From the NCBI GenBank assembly GCA_025360715.1, contig JANYBS010000001.1, positions 1 to 48,442 of the forward strand: a DNA stretch of 48,442 nt, read 5' to 3'. The notes under the pieces are model-generated. The model was not told where the DNA came from. It ran no database searches and was given only the letters and a program-made list of their open reading frames with translations. Position numbers and translations under genes: made by a program. The stretch is from Candidatus Eiseniibacteriota bacterium. Its GTDB lineage: Bacteria; Eisenbacteria; RBG-16-71-46. Of this stretch, positions 8,535 to 16,737 are shown one piece after another; positions within the stretch are counted from its first letter, which is position 1; each line of letters opens with the position of its first letter.

Positions 8535-10466
8535 TCAGCGGTTCGGGGCGCCTGCGGCCACTCTCGGGGGTACCACCCAGGGGGAGGGACGCTCGGGGAC
8601 TGCGTCGATCCAGCAGCGGTGCCAGAGCTCGAGCGTGAGGAGCGTCCACAACTCGCGGCCGCGGTCGCGGCGACCTTCCAGATGGTCCGTCACGTACTCA
8701 CGTACGGTGTCGCTCGAAAGGTAACCCCTTCCGAGGCACGTGGATGACAGCAGCGTGTCGGTCAGTAACTCTTTCATCTCGCCGCGGAACCATGGCGAAA
8801 GCGGGACCGTGAAGCCCACCTTGGGACGGTCCACGACCTCGGTCGGCAGCAGCTTGCGCGCCAGGCGCTTGAGCAGCACCTTGCCCTCGAGGCCACGGAT
8901 CTTGTGGCGCGGCGCCAGGCGCAGCGCCCAATCGATGAGCGCGTTGTCGAGAAGCGGCACGCGCGCTTCGACCGAGGCCGCCATGCTCATCTTGTCCATC
9001 TTCATGAGCAGGTCGTCGGTGAGCCAGAGCCGGATGTCAGCATCGAGCATGCGGTCGAGCGGGTCGTGTGCCGTGCTCGCCGCCAGCGCGCGTGCGAACG
9101 GCGCCACGCCGGCGTCGGCGTAGGGCATGAGCGCCGGACCCAGCAAGCGCGCACGTTCCTCGCCGACGAAGCCGGCGAACCATGCCGCCAGGCGTGAAGG
9201 CTCGTCGCGAAACCTGCTGCTTCGGCCGACGACCTGCAGCTTGCGAAACGCGAATGGCAACTTGTCGATGCCATGCGCGATGATCATGTCGCGAAGCCCC
9301 GCCGGCAGGTGCGCCAGCGCGCGCGCGTAAGGTTCGACGGCATACTTGGGGTAGCCCGCGAAGAGCTCATCGCCGCCTTCGCCCGTGAGCACCACGGTCA
9401 CGCTCTTGCGCGCGAACTGGGTCACCAGGTAGGTGGGGATCGCCGCGGGCTCGCTCATGGGCTCGTCTTGGTGCCACACGAGCTGCGGAAGTTCACGGAT
9501 CAGGTCCTTGGCGCCAACCATGATCTCGTGATGATCGGTGCCGCAGTGCTCGGCCACGCGGCGCGCGAACGGCGCCTCGCTGTAGGGCCCCGGCGCATCG
9601 AAGCCCACGCAGAATGTCTGCGGCGCCTTGGTGAGCAGGCGGCTCATGAGCGCCACCACCAAGCTGGAATCCACGCCACCCGAGAGCAACGCGCCAAGCG
9701 GCACCTCGCTCATGAGGTGGGACTTCACGGAAGCCGTGAGGCGGGTCTCGACCTCGGCCAGCGCTTCGTCGTCAGTGGGATCCAGGCGCGGGGTGAACGT
9801 GGGCTGCCAGTAGCGCGTGAGCTTCTCGCGGCCATCTTCGATCGTGAGCAGGTGGCCGGGCGGCAGCTTCTCGATGCCTTCGAACATCGTGGCGGGCGCC
9901 GCGCTGTAGCGCAGCGTCAGGTGCTCGACGATGGCCGACAGCCGCGGCGCGCGCGCGACGCCGGGGAAGGCGAAGAGCGCCTTGATCTCGGAGGCGAAGG
10001 CCAAGCGCTTGCCGGCGCGCGTCCAGTAGACCGGCTTGATGCCGACGCGGTCGCGGCCCACCACGAGCCGGCGGCGCTTCCGGTCCCAGAGCGCGAAGCC
10101 GAACATGCCGTCGAGGCGCTTGATGAAATCGTCGCCCCATTGCTCGTAGCCATGAACCAGCGATTCGGTGTCGGAGTGCGTGCGATAGCGATGCCCGGCG
10201 CGCTCGAGCTCGGCTCTCAATTGGAGATGATTGTAAACCTCGCCGTTGAAGACGATGGCGATCGTGCCGTCTTCGTTCCAGATGGGCTGCGCGCCGGATT
10301 CCACATCGACGATCGCGAGGCGGCGGAACGCCAGACCCACGCCGCTCTCGCACAGGAAGCCGTCGCTGTCGGGACCGCGATGCCGGATCTGGTGCGCGGC
10401 AGCGGCCAGCCACGATGGCTCCGGCGTGCCGCCATCCGCGTCATAAACGGCCGCGAAGCCACACAT
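8535..10466 (-). CDS. asnB: Glutamine-hydrolysing amidotransferase, asparagine-synthase type (XrtA/PEP-CTERM locus class)
   Basis: This 643-residue protein starts MCGFAAVYD, giving the class II glutaminase nucleophile Cys2. The RHRGPDSDG and FNGEVYNH motifs follow, and the synthetase PP-loop LSGGVDSSLV lies at residues 261-270. The length fits AsnB. Paralogues of this kind are standard members of exosortase A exopolysaccharide loci, where they are thought to amidate a sugar uronic acid or amino acid; the exact reaction is unproven. With AlgD on the opposite operon, a uronate carboxyl is a reasonable acceptor (inference). GGAG lies about 10 bases before the ATG. It is the third XrtA-type gene here, with the deacetylase and the FemAB-like protein. 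Plain asparagine synthesis remains possible. Confidence 0.92.
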   Translation of the reverse strand: MCGFAAVYDADGGTPEPSWLAAAAHQIRHRGPDSDGFLCESGVGLAFRRLAIVDVESGAQPIWNEDGTIAIVFNGEVYNHLQLRAELERAGHRYRTHSDTESLVHGYEQWGDDFIKRLDGMFGFALWDRKRRRLVVGRDRVGIKPVYWTRAGKRLAFASEIKALFAFPGVARAPRLSAIVEHLTLRYSAAPATMFEGIEKLPPGHLLTIEDGREKLTRYWQPTFTPRLDPTDDEALAEVETRLTASVKSHLMSEVPLGALLSGGVDSSLVVALMSRLLTKAPQTFCVGFDAPGPYSEAPFARRVAEHCGTDHHEIMVGAKDLIRELPQLVWHQDEPMSEPAAIPTYLVTQFARKSVTVVLTGEGGDELFAGYPKYAVEPYARALAHLPAGLRDMIIAHGIDKLPFAFRKLQVVGRSSRFRDEPSRLAAWFAGFVGEERARLLGPALMPYADAGVAPFARALAASTAHDPLDRMLDADIRLWLTDDLLMKMDKMSMAASVEARVPLLDNALIDWALRLAPRHKIRGLEGKVLLKRLARKLLPTEVVDRPKVGFTVPLSPWFRGEMKELLTDTLLSSTCLGRGYLSSDTVREYVTDHLEGRRDRGRELWTLLTLELWHRCWIDAVPERPSPWVVPPRVAAGAPNR

Positions 10467-10494
10467 ACTGGGGGATCTCCGAAGAAGGAAGCGG

Positions 10495-11952
10495 TCAGGC
10501 GGCGCGCGGCGCCAGGCGGGCCTCAGCGGGCGGCAGCTTCGAGACTTTGTAGGCCCCGACCCAGAAAGCGAACATGAGCCACACTTGGAACTGATAGGTG
10601 GGATTGCGCCAATACTCGATCTTGAACTGGTCGACCAGGAAGAACATCACTTGGACGTGGGCGATGAACAGATACGCGTCCACGTAGCGGCCGCCGCGGA
10701 AGTGGTCCACGGTAGGTTTGGTGAGTTTCCAGAGCGTGCTCATGAACCACATGAACACGCCCAGGCCGATGAACCCGACCGCGTTCGCCACGTACAGGTA
10801 CAGATTGTGCGGCCAGTACCACAGTTTGAGGCCTCGCTCGGCCGAGTAGTACGGGCCGTGGCCGATGAAAGGGTGCTCCCACGCGCGGGTCCATGCGTCG
10901 GTCCATGCGCCGGCGCGCGAGTCCGGCATCCAGCCGACCATCTGCGTGTGCTCCGCGCGCGCGAAGAGGTCGCCCGAGCGAGTGAAGTTGGCCACGAAAT
11001 AGTTCATGCCGAAGAAAGCGCCGAGGATCAATGACACCGTCATCACCAGCGGGACGAGCTTGATGTGCCTGCGCATGAGGATGGCCAGATACGTCAAGGC
11101 CACTGTGAGTGAGACCAGAGGTCCGCGAGTGACAGTCGCGAACATCACGAAGAGCGACATGCCGATGAGCGCGCCGAACCACAGGCGCCGGTAAAGGTCT
11201 TCGGCACGGATAAAGAGGAAAGTGAGGAAGAGCAGGTTCAGGCCGCTGAAGTCCGCCAGCAGCTCGAAATCGTAGAACGTGGCACCGACTCGCAGGTTCT
11301 TTGTGTCGAATTCCGTACCGTGGGTCTCGGTGAATTCGATCCAGCCCGGGACCAATCGGCCGCCGGGGTGATTGACCTCCCATATCGCAACCAGACAGAC
11401 CGACAGGATCACCACGGTCTGAAAGCTATGCAGGCGTTTCAGGTCGGCCTCGGACTTGATGTTGTTGACCACGAGCCAGAAGACGAGCTGTGTTCCGACG
11501 AACAATTGGAACTGCTGGAGCGCGAAGTAAAGATGCCGAGCGTTCGGGATGTTGTAGAAGGAGAGCACGACCATCAAGAAGAAGGCGCCCAGAGGCGCAT
11601 CCGTCGGTGCCTTGGAGGGTGCGGGGGCCTCGCGCTGCGTGACACGAAGCAGGTAGATCACCAGCACGAGCAGGATGAGCGCAAGATTCGTGGACCCGAA
11701 CGTGGTGCCGCGCGGATAGGGCAGCGCAAGGATGAGCACGCCGATCGCCGAGACCATGTCGAGGCGCCACGCCACGCCGATGACGATCGTGGCGGCGGCG
11801 ACGGCGAGCACGCGCTTGTCGGGCTCCATGTACTGGAGACCCAGCAGAACCCCTAAGCCGATCACGATGGCGACCAGAGCGAGCCGGTCGATCCAGTCCA
11901 GGATCGGGCTCTGCTTCGGCAGCTGACGGACCGGGTACAGCGGGGAGCTCAT
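10495..11952 (-). CDS. O-antigen ligase/polymerase-like membrane protein (Wzy_C/WaaL superfamily)
   Basis: The 485-residue protein has about 10-12 hydrophobic segments. It carries the family signatures TRGPLVSLTVAL and, in the large periplasmic loop, HPFIGHGPYYS followed by WPHNLYLYVANAVGFIG. The conserved H in the PHN motif is the hallmark of O-antigen ligases and Wzy-type polymerases. In this locus it is the best candidate for the enzyme that polymerises or ligates lipid-linked repeat units. I set the start at ATG 11952, which overlaps the stop of the upstream GT2 gene (ATGA). The composition is visibly less GC-rich than in its neighbours. Polymerase and ligase functions cannot be told apart from sequence. 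Confidence 0.88.
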   Translation of the reverse strand: MSSPLYPVRQLPKQSPILDWIDRLALVAIVIGLGVLLGLQYMEPDKRVLAVAAATIVIGVAWRLDMVSAIGVLILALPYPRGTTFGSTNLALILLVLVIYLLRVTQREAPAPSKAPTDAPLGAFFLMVVLSFYNIPNARHLYFALQQFQLFVGTQLVFWLVVNNIKSEADLKRLHSFQTVVILSVCLVAIWEVNHPGGRLVPGWIEFTETHGTEFDTKNLRVGATFYDFELLADFSGLNLLFLTFLFIRAEDLYRRLWFGALIGMSLFVMFATVTRGPLVSLTVALTYLAILMRRHIKLVPLVMTVSLILGAFFGMNYFVANFTRSGDLFARAEHTQMVGWMPDSRAGAWTDAWTRAWEHPFIGHGPYYSAERGLKLWYWPHNLYLYVANAVGFIGLGVFMWFMSTLWKLTKPTVDHFRGGRYVDAYLFIAHVQVMFFLVDQFKIEYWRNPTYQFQVWLMFAFWVGAYKVSKLPPAEARLAPRAA

Positions 11953-12623
11953 ACCAGTCCGAATCGTTTCGCGACCAGGAAGGAGAGGTTGAGCCACCCG
12001 TCGCGCCACTTCTGCAGCTTCACCTCGCCGATGCGCGCGCCGTAGGGGATGTGCGTCTCACCGAACTTGCAGCCGCGGATGAGCGCCTCGAGCTTGATCT
12101 CCTGGCTGAACGGCATGCCATCGGAGGTGAGCTTGAGCTTGGACAGTACCGATCGCTTGAAGATCCACATGCCCGACTGGCTGTCCTCGATCGGCTTGAA
12201 GAACAGGATCGCGGCCGTGACGGTGAGCACCCAGTTGCCGACCTGGTTCGTGAAGTTCATCGCTGCCGGGTCCGAGAGCGGGAAGCGGCTTGCGGACAGG
12301 AAGTCGAGCTTCTTGGCGACAAGCTCATCGACCAACCGCGCGATCTCCTCGGGCGGGTACGTCCCATCCCCATCCATCGTGATGATCACGTCGCCCGTTG
12401 CGGCCTTGAGGCCGGCCTTGTAGGCCGCGCCGTAGCCCGGCGTCTTCTCGGACACGACCACCGCGCCGAGCGAACGGGCCACTTCGGCCGTGCGGTCGGT
12501 GCAGTTGTTGTCGACGACCACGATCTCATCGACGAGCTTCGGGATGCGCTCGATCACCTCGCGCACGCCGTTCTCTTCGTTGTAGCAGGGGATGACGACG
12601 GAGAGCTTCAGGTTCTGGTGCAT
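11949..12623 (-). CDS. GT2 glycosyltransferase, short DPM-synthase-like form
   Basis: This protein of about 224 residues has VVIPCYNEENGVREV, then EIVVVDNNCTDRTAEVA, and TMDGDGTYPPEEI as the metal-binding segment. It lacks the two C-terminal membrane helices of the longer homologue at 7388-8380 and resembles the soluble DPM1-like GT2 class. It probably makes a polyprenyl-phosphate hexose, or adds a sugar to the growing unit. I prefer ATG 12623; a TTG at 12653 would add 10 residues (MTSPGSSPTR) with no better ribosome site. It overlaps the polymerase gene by 4 bp. About 260 bp without a gene precede it, where I see no clear promoter or terminator. Confidence 0.9.
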   Translation of the reverse strand: MHQNLKLSVVIPCYNEENGVREVIERIPKLVDEIVVVDNNCTDRTAEVARSLGAVVVSEKTPGYGAAYKAGLKAATGDVIITMDGDGTYPPEEIARLVDELVAKKLDFLSASRFPLSDPAAMNFTNQVGNWVLTVTAAILFFKPIEDSQSGMWIFKRSVLSKLKLTSDGMPFSQEIKLEALIRGCKFGETHIPYGARIGEVKLQKWRDGWLNLSFLVAKRFGLV

Positions 12624-12883
12624 GCGGGTGGGGGAGCTTCCGGGTGAGGTCAAGAAGAGCGGTGAACGGAGATTCGACCATGCGGTCCTGCAATCCTAGC
12701 AACGCGTGAAGCGCGTCAGCAAGGAGAGCCGATGGCCCTGACGGGTTGGCCGCAGGAGGCAATGCAGACTGCACGAAATCGGTTCGGCAGGAGCGGGTCC
12801 GTGGTGGCGTGGCGAATCCTATACAGCCCCCTCTCGATATCGGCACGTGCGCCACCCAGGATGAGTCCTGGCGGTCCACGGCC

Positions 12884-13981
12884 TCAGGCGGGCCGGGGGC
12901 CGGGGCGCAATCGACGCAGCCACTCGCGGCCCGGCTCCTCGACCCCGTGATAGAGAGCGATCGCACCGACGAAAAGCGCCGCCCAATAGCCCAGCATGAC
13001 ACTCGCGCGCACGGCCAAGGTCGCGTTCACGAATCGCTCGGAGGGCAGCGCCAGGTCAAGGATCTTCTCGGTGATCGCATGGCTCATGTAGAGCGCGTAT
13101 GAGATGCGCCCAAGCCAATGGGCACCGGGGCTTCCCAGAAGCCGTGTTGCGGCGGAATCCTTTGCGGTGAGTGCGATGAGCAAGGCCGGGATCACCAAGA
13201 GGATCAGCTCCGAGCCGCGATGGAACCACACAGGCAAGGCGGTCACGAAGATGAGGAATGCGAGAGCGATTTCGGTGGAGTACCGGTGTATGTGTCCGAC
13301 CACTCGGGGCGAAGAGCGATAGACGCCGTAGATGCCGACGCCCGCCATGAATCCGCAGAGGATGCGCAGGAGCGGAAACATGTCGCGCGACCAGTTGCTT
13401 CGCGTGATCAACAACCATCCTTGAGTGAGCACCAGTACGAGGACGAAGTGAATCCAAGGTCGCGGGCGTCTGGATAGGTACCAGCTGCCGAGCGGAAACA
13501 GGAATACGTAGCCGAACCACTCCGAACTGATGGACCACGATGGATAGTTCCATTCGATCCCCGGCGAGTGGAACCACGCATGCGTCATCGACAACTGAAA
13601 GGGCAGGTATGCGATCGGGAAACTACCCGGCAGTGTCCTGCCCGCGGCGCGTGCGATCAGGACCACGCCGAACATGACGATGAGCGACACGAAATGATTC
13701 GGGTAGACCCTCGCGATGCGCAGCCACAGAAATCGGCGATGGCTGCGCAGGCTGATCGGGCGCTCACCGGCGTGGTACACGTGACAGAGGATGAAACCGC
13801 TGAGCATGAAGAAGAGATCCACCCCGAGGGGCCCGCGTGAAGCGGTCTGGGCGAAGACCTTCCACCCCGGGATCAGGCGTACGAATGCATCATGGAAATG
13901 GAACAGGACCACCATGATCGCCGCGACTCCGCGAATACCCGTCAACGCCCGAATCTCGGGAGGAGGCGCGTCCGGCGTCAC
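12884..13981 (-). CDS. Acyltransferase family 3 (OafA/YrhL-like) membrane protein
   Basis: This 365-residue protein begins with the family hallmark: IRALTGIRGVAAIMVVLFHF, carrying the conserved membrane His, then GVDLFFMLSGFILCHVY. About ten transmembrane helices follow. Family members move acetyl or other acyl groups across the inner membrane to decorate O-antigens and exopolysaccharides. It overlaps the upstream GT-C gene by 4 bp (ATGA). Like the polymerase gene, it is noticeably less GC-rich than the flanking genes, which may point to a more recent exchange of this part of the locus. The family is confident; the acyl donor and the acceptor are unknown. Confidence 0.92.
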   Translation of the reverse strand: MTPDAPPPEIRALTGIRGVAAIMVVLFHFHDAFVRLIPGWKVFAQTASRGPLGVDLFFMLSGFILCHVYHAGERPISLRSHRRFLWLRIARVYPNHFVSLIVMFGVVLIARAAGRTLPGSFPIAYLPFQLSMTHAWFHSPGIEWNYPSWSISSEWFGYVFLFPLGSWYLSRRPRPWIHFVLVLVLTQGWLLITRSNWSRDMFPLLRILCGFMAGVGIYGVYRSSPRVVGHIHRYSTEIALAFLIFVTALPVWFHRGSELILLVIPALLIALTAKDSAATRLLGSPGAHWLGRISYALYMSHAITEKILDLALPSERFVNATLAVRASVMLGYWAALFVGAIALYHGVEEPGREWLRRLRPGPRPA

Positions 13982-15483
13982 GGGTTGCGTCCTGTTGGCG
14001 CGGGCGCGGATGGAGCGGTCTGGATCCAGGGCGTGAGTTCGCCCATCTGCGCGCGGTAGATCGCGATCGTGCCCGGCGGGGGCGTGTAAGTCTTGGGCGC
14101 GGGGCCGTGCAGGATCACGGCGTCAAGATCGTCGCGGTCATACACCAAGCGCAGGAAGCTGCCTGATGCATCGTCGAAGACCAGGTTGAAGATGGTCCGG
14201 CCCGCGAAAGTCTCGCGCTTGGGGTCGCCGGCATCGAAGAACACCATGCGCGCGCCGCGCGGCGGCGCGGGATGCTCGCTCAGAAGGCGCGCTTCGGCGT
14301 CGGCGGCGAGCTGAGGGTAGCGATGCCACGCGATGCCGACGAGCCCGGCGCCGCAGAGGACCGCCGCGAGCACCGCATGCACGGCGAGCGGTGCCACGAC
14401 ACTGCGGCGGCTGCCCGCGGCGGCGGCGGCCTGCGAGACCAAGTCGAGCGCGAAGGCGAGCGCGTAGGCCACGCCGAACGCCGGTACGTAGAGGTAGCCG
14501 TAGGCGGGGCGTCCGGAGATCGGCAGGTAGAGCAACGACGCTGCGACCGCCCAGCCCAGACCGCTGAGCACGCCGATACGCGCTTGCTGCCACGCGGCGC
14601 TGCTGCGTGCCGCCGTGAAAGCCGCCGGCATGAGGAAGCGCGCGAGCACGAGCGTCACGAGCGGCATCGCGCCAAGCTGCTGCAGGAAGAAGCCGATGTT
14701 GTGGAAGACGTGCGCGCCGAAGCGCAGGTGATAGCGGTTCTCGCCCATCTGCGGCGTGGGCAGGATGTGCGTTCGGAAGATCGTGTAGGCGCCGGTCACG
14801 ATCACGAGCGTGACCCACGCGACGACAATCGCGCGACGTTCGCGGGCATCGCGCTGTGGCCAGCGAAGCCATTCGAGTGCGAAGACGGCGCCAGGCAGCA
14901 GCACGATCTCCTCTTTGCAGAGTGCGCCGGCCAGGAATGCGAGCGCCATGCCGATCAGGCTCGGCAGCATGGTGCGGCCGCGCGCGCCTTTGCGGGCGGC
15001 GCGCGCGAACAGCAGCAGGCTGATCAGCGCGAACGTGGCCATGAGGGAGCCGGTCGCGTTCGACACCCAGAGTGCCGTCCACGCGTAGGCGTTGGGCTGG
15101 CACCAGACGGCCACCGTCGCGAGCATCGCGGCATTGCGGCTGCCGCCGTGCTCGCGCACCAGGCGGCCGAGCAGCAGCGACTGCCCCAGCAGCAGCGCCG
15201 AGAGCACGAGCAGCATCGGCGGCGGGTTCAGGCCGAAGAGCCGCAGCATGAGTCCGTGCCACAGATCCACGAGCGGGCGGTAGAGCGTGAAGGGATTCAG
15301 GCTCGTCCAGAGGTCGTGCGCACCGGCCGCGGTCCATGCCCAGCGGCCGCGCTCGAGGTTGATCCAATCATCGGCGCGGAAGCCGCCGAGCGCCGTTGCG
15401 GCGCACAGCGTCAGCGCAAGACAACTGAGCAACCACACCGCAGGCTTGTGGTCGCGTGGCTCATCGGGCGGGGGCGCGTGCAT
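13978..15483 (-). CDS. GT-C-like multi-pass membrane protein
   Basis: This protein of about 501 residues has one N-terminal helix, a short loop with the acidic motif FRADDWINLERG, and a LYRPLVDLWHGLMLRLFG segment. Many hydrophobic helices follow, with a soluble C-terminal tail of about 110 residues. The acidic pair in the first periplasmic loop and the R-P-L motif resemble PMT/GT39-type and other GT-C glycosyltransferases. I set the start at ATG 15483 because the first membrane helix follows about 10 residues later; longer in-frame extensions are low-quality sequence. A 15-bp direct duplication lies just upstream. It is probably a carrier-lipid-dependent glycosyltransferase, but it may be an uncharacterised membrane protein. 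Confidence 0.82.
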   Translation of the reverse strand: MHAPPPDEPRDHKPAVWLLSCLALTLCAATALGGFRADDWINLERGRWAWTAAGAHDLWTSLNPFTLYRPLVDLWHGLMLRLFGLNPPPMLLVLSALLLGQSLLLGRLVREHGGSRNAAMLATVAVWCQPNAYAWTALWVSNATGSLMATFALISLLLFARAARKGARGRTMLPSLIGMALAFLAGALCKEEIVLLPGAVFALEWLRWPQRDARERRAIVVAWVTLVIVTGAYTIFRTHILPTPQMGENRYHLRFGAHVFHNIGFFLQQLGAMPLVTLVLARFLMPAAFTAARSSAAWQQARIGVLSGLGWAVAASLLYLPISGRPAYGYLYVPAFGVAYALAFALDLVSQAAAAAGSRRSVVAPLAVHAVLAAVLCGAGLVGIAWHRYPQLAADAEARLLSEHPAPPRGARMVFFDAGDPKRETFAGRTIFNLVFDDASGSFLRLVYDRDDLDAVILHGPAPKTYTPPPGTIAIYRAQMGELTPWIQTAPSAPAPTGRNP

Positions 15484-15522
15484 AGAAGAGAGAACGCTAT
15501 CATGCGCCCGCCATGCCGGGTA

Positions 15523-15552
15523 GTTCTGACGTGGGATGTTCTGACGTGGGAT
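15523..15552 (+). repeat. Perfect 15-bp tandem duplication upstream of the GT-C gene
   Basis: Positions 15523-15537 and 15538-15552 are identical (GTTCTGACGTGGGAT). The pair lies in the 82-bp gap between the methyltransferase stop and the start of the 13978-15483 gene, so a copy-number change would alter leader length. Confidence 0.95.
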
Positions 15553-15565
15553 GGGCCGCAGGTTC

Positions 15566-16585
15566 TCAGACGCGCCGCGCGACCACACGATACGCTCGGG
15601 CGAAGCGAAAGCTCGGCACTTGGCGCAACGCGACGTTCGCCAGATGCACGAGATCGTTCTTCGCGCCGCCGTAGTGCGGCAGGGCGTAAGCGCGAAAGCC
15701 GCGCCGCTCGAGCATGCTGCACAGCTCGCGCGGATCGAACAGGCGCTCGAGCCAGTAGCCCCACACGGGCTCGCGTGGGCAGTCGCCGCGGCGGTAGGGC
15801 GACGCGGGCGCGGGCCCGGCATTGCCAAGATACGCGCCGACCTCGCGCACGATGCGCGCGGCATCGTAGCCGCTCGTGACGGCGGCCAACTCCACGACCT
15901 GCGCCTGCGCCAGGTGCGGGAACGCCGCGCGCAGCAAGCGCTGGCGGCGCGATACCATGGGCTCGGGGATCTCGTGGTCGCCCAACTTGCCGGTGGGGCC
16001 GGCCTCAAGGCGCTGCCAGAGTGTTTCGGTCTGCTGGCGGATTCGCGGATTCGCGCCATTGTTGCCGTCGGAGATCACGACGAAGCCGCCCGGCCGTAGC
16101 ACGCGCGCGCACTCATCGAAGAAGCGCCCCACATCGTAGTAGTGCGAGATCGCCTCGATCGACAACACCACGTCGGCACTTGCGGATGCGATCGGCAGCG
16201 AACTCACATCGGTTCGCACCGGATGCACGCGGTCGCGGAGTGCGCCGAAGTGCGCATCGAGCACCTTGCGGTGCGATTCGACCATGGGCGTGTGCACCTC
16301 GGTGGCCCACACGCGCCGGGCGCCCCAGCTGGCGAGCAGGTTCGAGACCATGCCGAATCCCGAGCCGGCGTCGACGACCACCCGATCGCGCGCGCCGCCG
16401 ATGAGTGCGAGCAGCTGTGCTTTGGCGCGCACCCACGTCTGGTAGCCGCGGTCGTCGAGCAAGTCGCCGTGATAGCCGTGGAACCATGGGTCCACGCCGG
16501 CGGGAGGGCGGGTTAGCGCGGTGCGAGCCGCGGTCTGGAACTCACCCGGTGACAGCGGTGCTTCGAGCAGTGTGGCGGCGGCCAT
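15566..16585 (-). CDS. Class I SAM-dependent methyltransferase, first gene of the minus-strand run
   Basis: This protein of about 339 residues has the SAM motif VVVDAGSGFGMVSNLL, an acidic residue at strand two (VWATEVHTPM), and VVLSIEAISHYYDVGRFF after motif I. These match the Methyltransf_11/25-like fold. The C-terminal 150 residues are less conserved and probably bind the acceptor. It likely methylates a sugar of the polysaccharide. ATG 16585 is preferred over an upstream in-frame start at 16624, because GAGG lies about 8 bases before it and the extra residues look non-coding. It heads the long leftward gene run and faces the divergent GT2 gene across 152 bp. Confidence 0.88.
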   Translation of the reverse strand: MAAATLLEAPLSPGEFQTAARTALTRPPAGVDPWFHGYHGDLLDDRGYQTWVRAKAQLLALIGGARDRVVVDAGSGFGMVSNLLASWGARRVWATEVHTPMVESHRKVLDAHFGALRDRVHPVRTDVSSLPIASASADVVLSIEAISHYYDVGRFFDECARVLRPGGFVVISDGNNGANPRIRQQTETLWQRLEAGPTGKLGDHEIPEPMVSRRQRLLRAAFPHLAQAQVVELAAVTSGYDAARIVREVGAYLGNAGPAPASPYRRGDCPREPVWGYWLERLFDPRELCSMLERRGFRAYALPHYGGAKNDLVHLANVALRQVPSFRFARAYRVVARRV

Positions 16586-16641
16586 GGCAATCCTCGGCAG
16601 GCAGGATCGCGCGGCGGGGGCCACGCGGCGGTGGACTGCTA

Positions 16642-16672
16642 TTGATAGCGGTGACCCGGTCGCGGATACAAG
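16642..16672. promoter_or_regulatory. Candidate back-to-back divergent promoter pair
   Basis: On the plus strand, TTGATA (16642-16647) is followed after 17 bases by GATACA (16665-16670), a plausible sigma70-type pair about 60 bases before the GT2 start. On the minus strand the same bases read as TTGTAT, 18 bases, then TATCAA, which would face the methyltransferase. The -35 of each would overlap the -10 of the other, so the two operons may be transcribed in competition. The matches are imperfect and this is a visual call. Confidence 0.38.
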
Positions 16673-16737
16673 AGAGAATCCTGACGGGTGTGCGAGCTCG
16701 GAGCCTTCCGGCGACCTTGTGATAGTGTGGGAAAACC

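Noticed and set aside
12624-12883. Small gene in the 260-bp gap between the GT2 and acyltransferase genes
   Set aside because: The only open frames run into neighbouring genes in other frames, lack a ribosome site and have no protein-like pattern.
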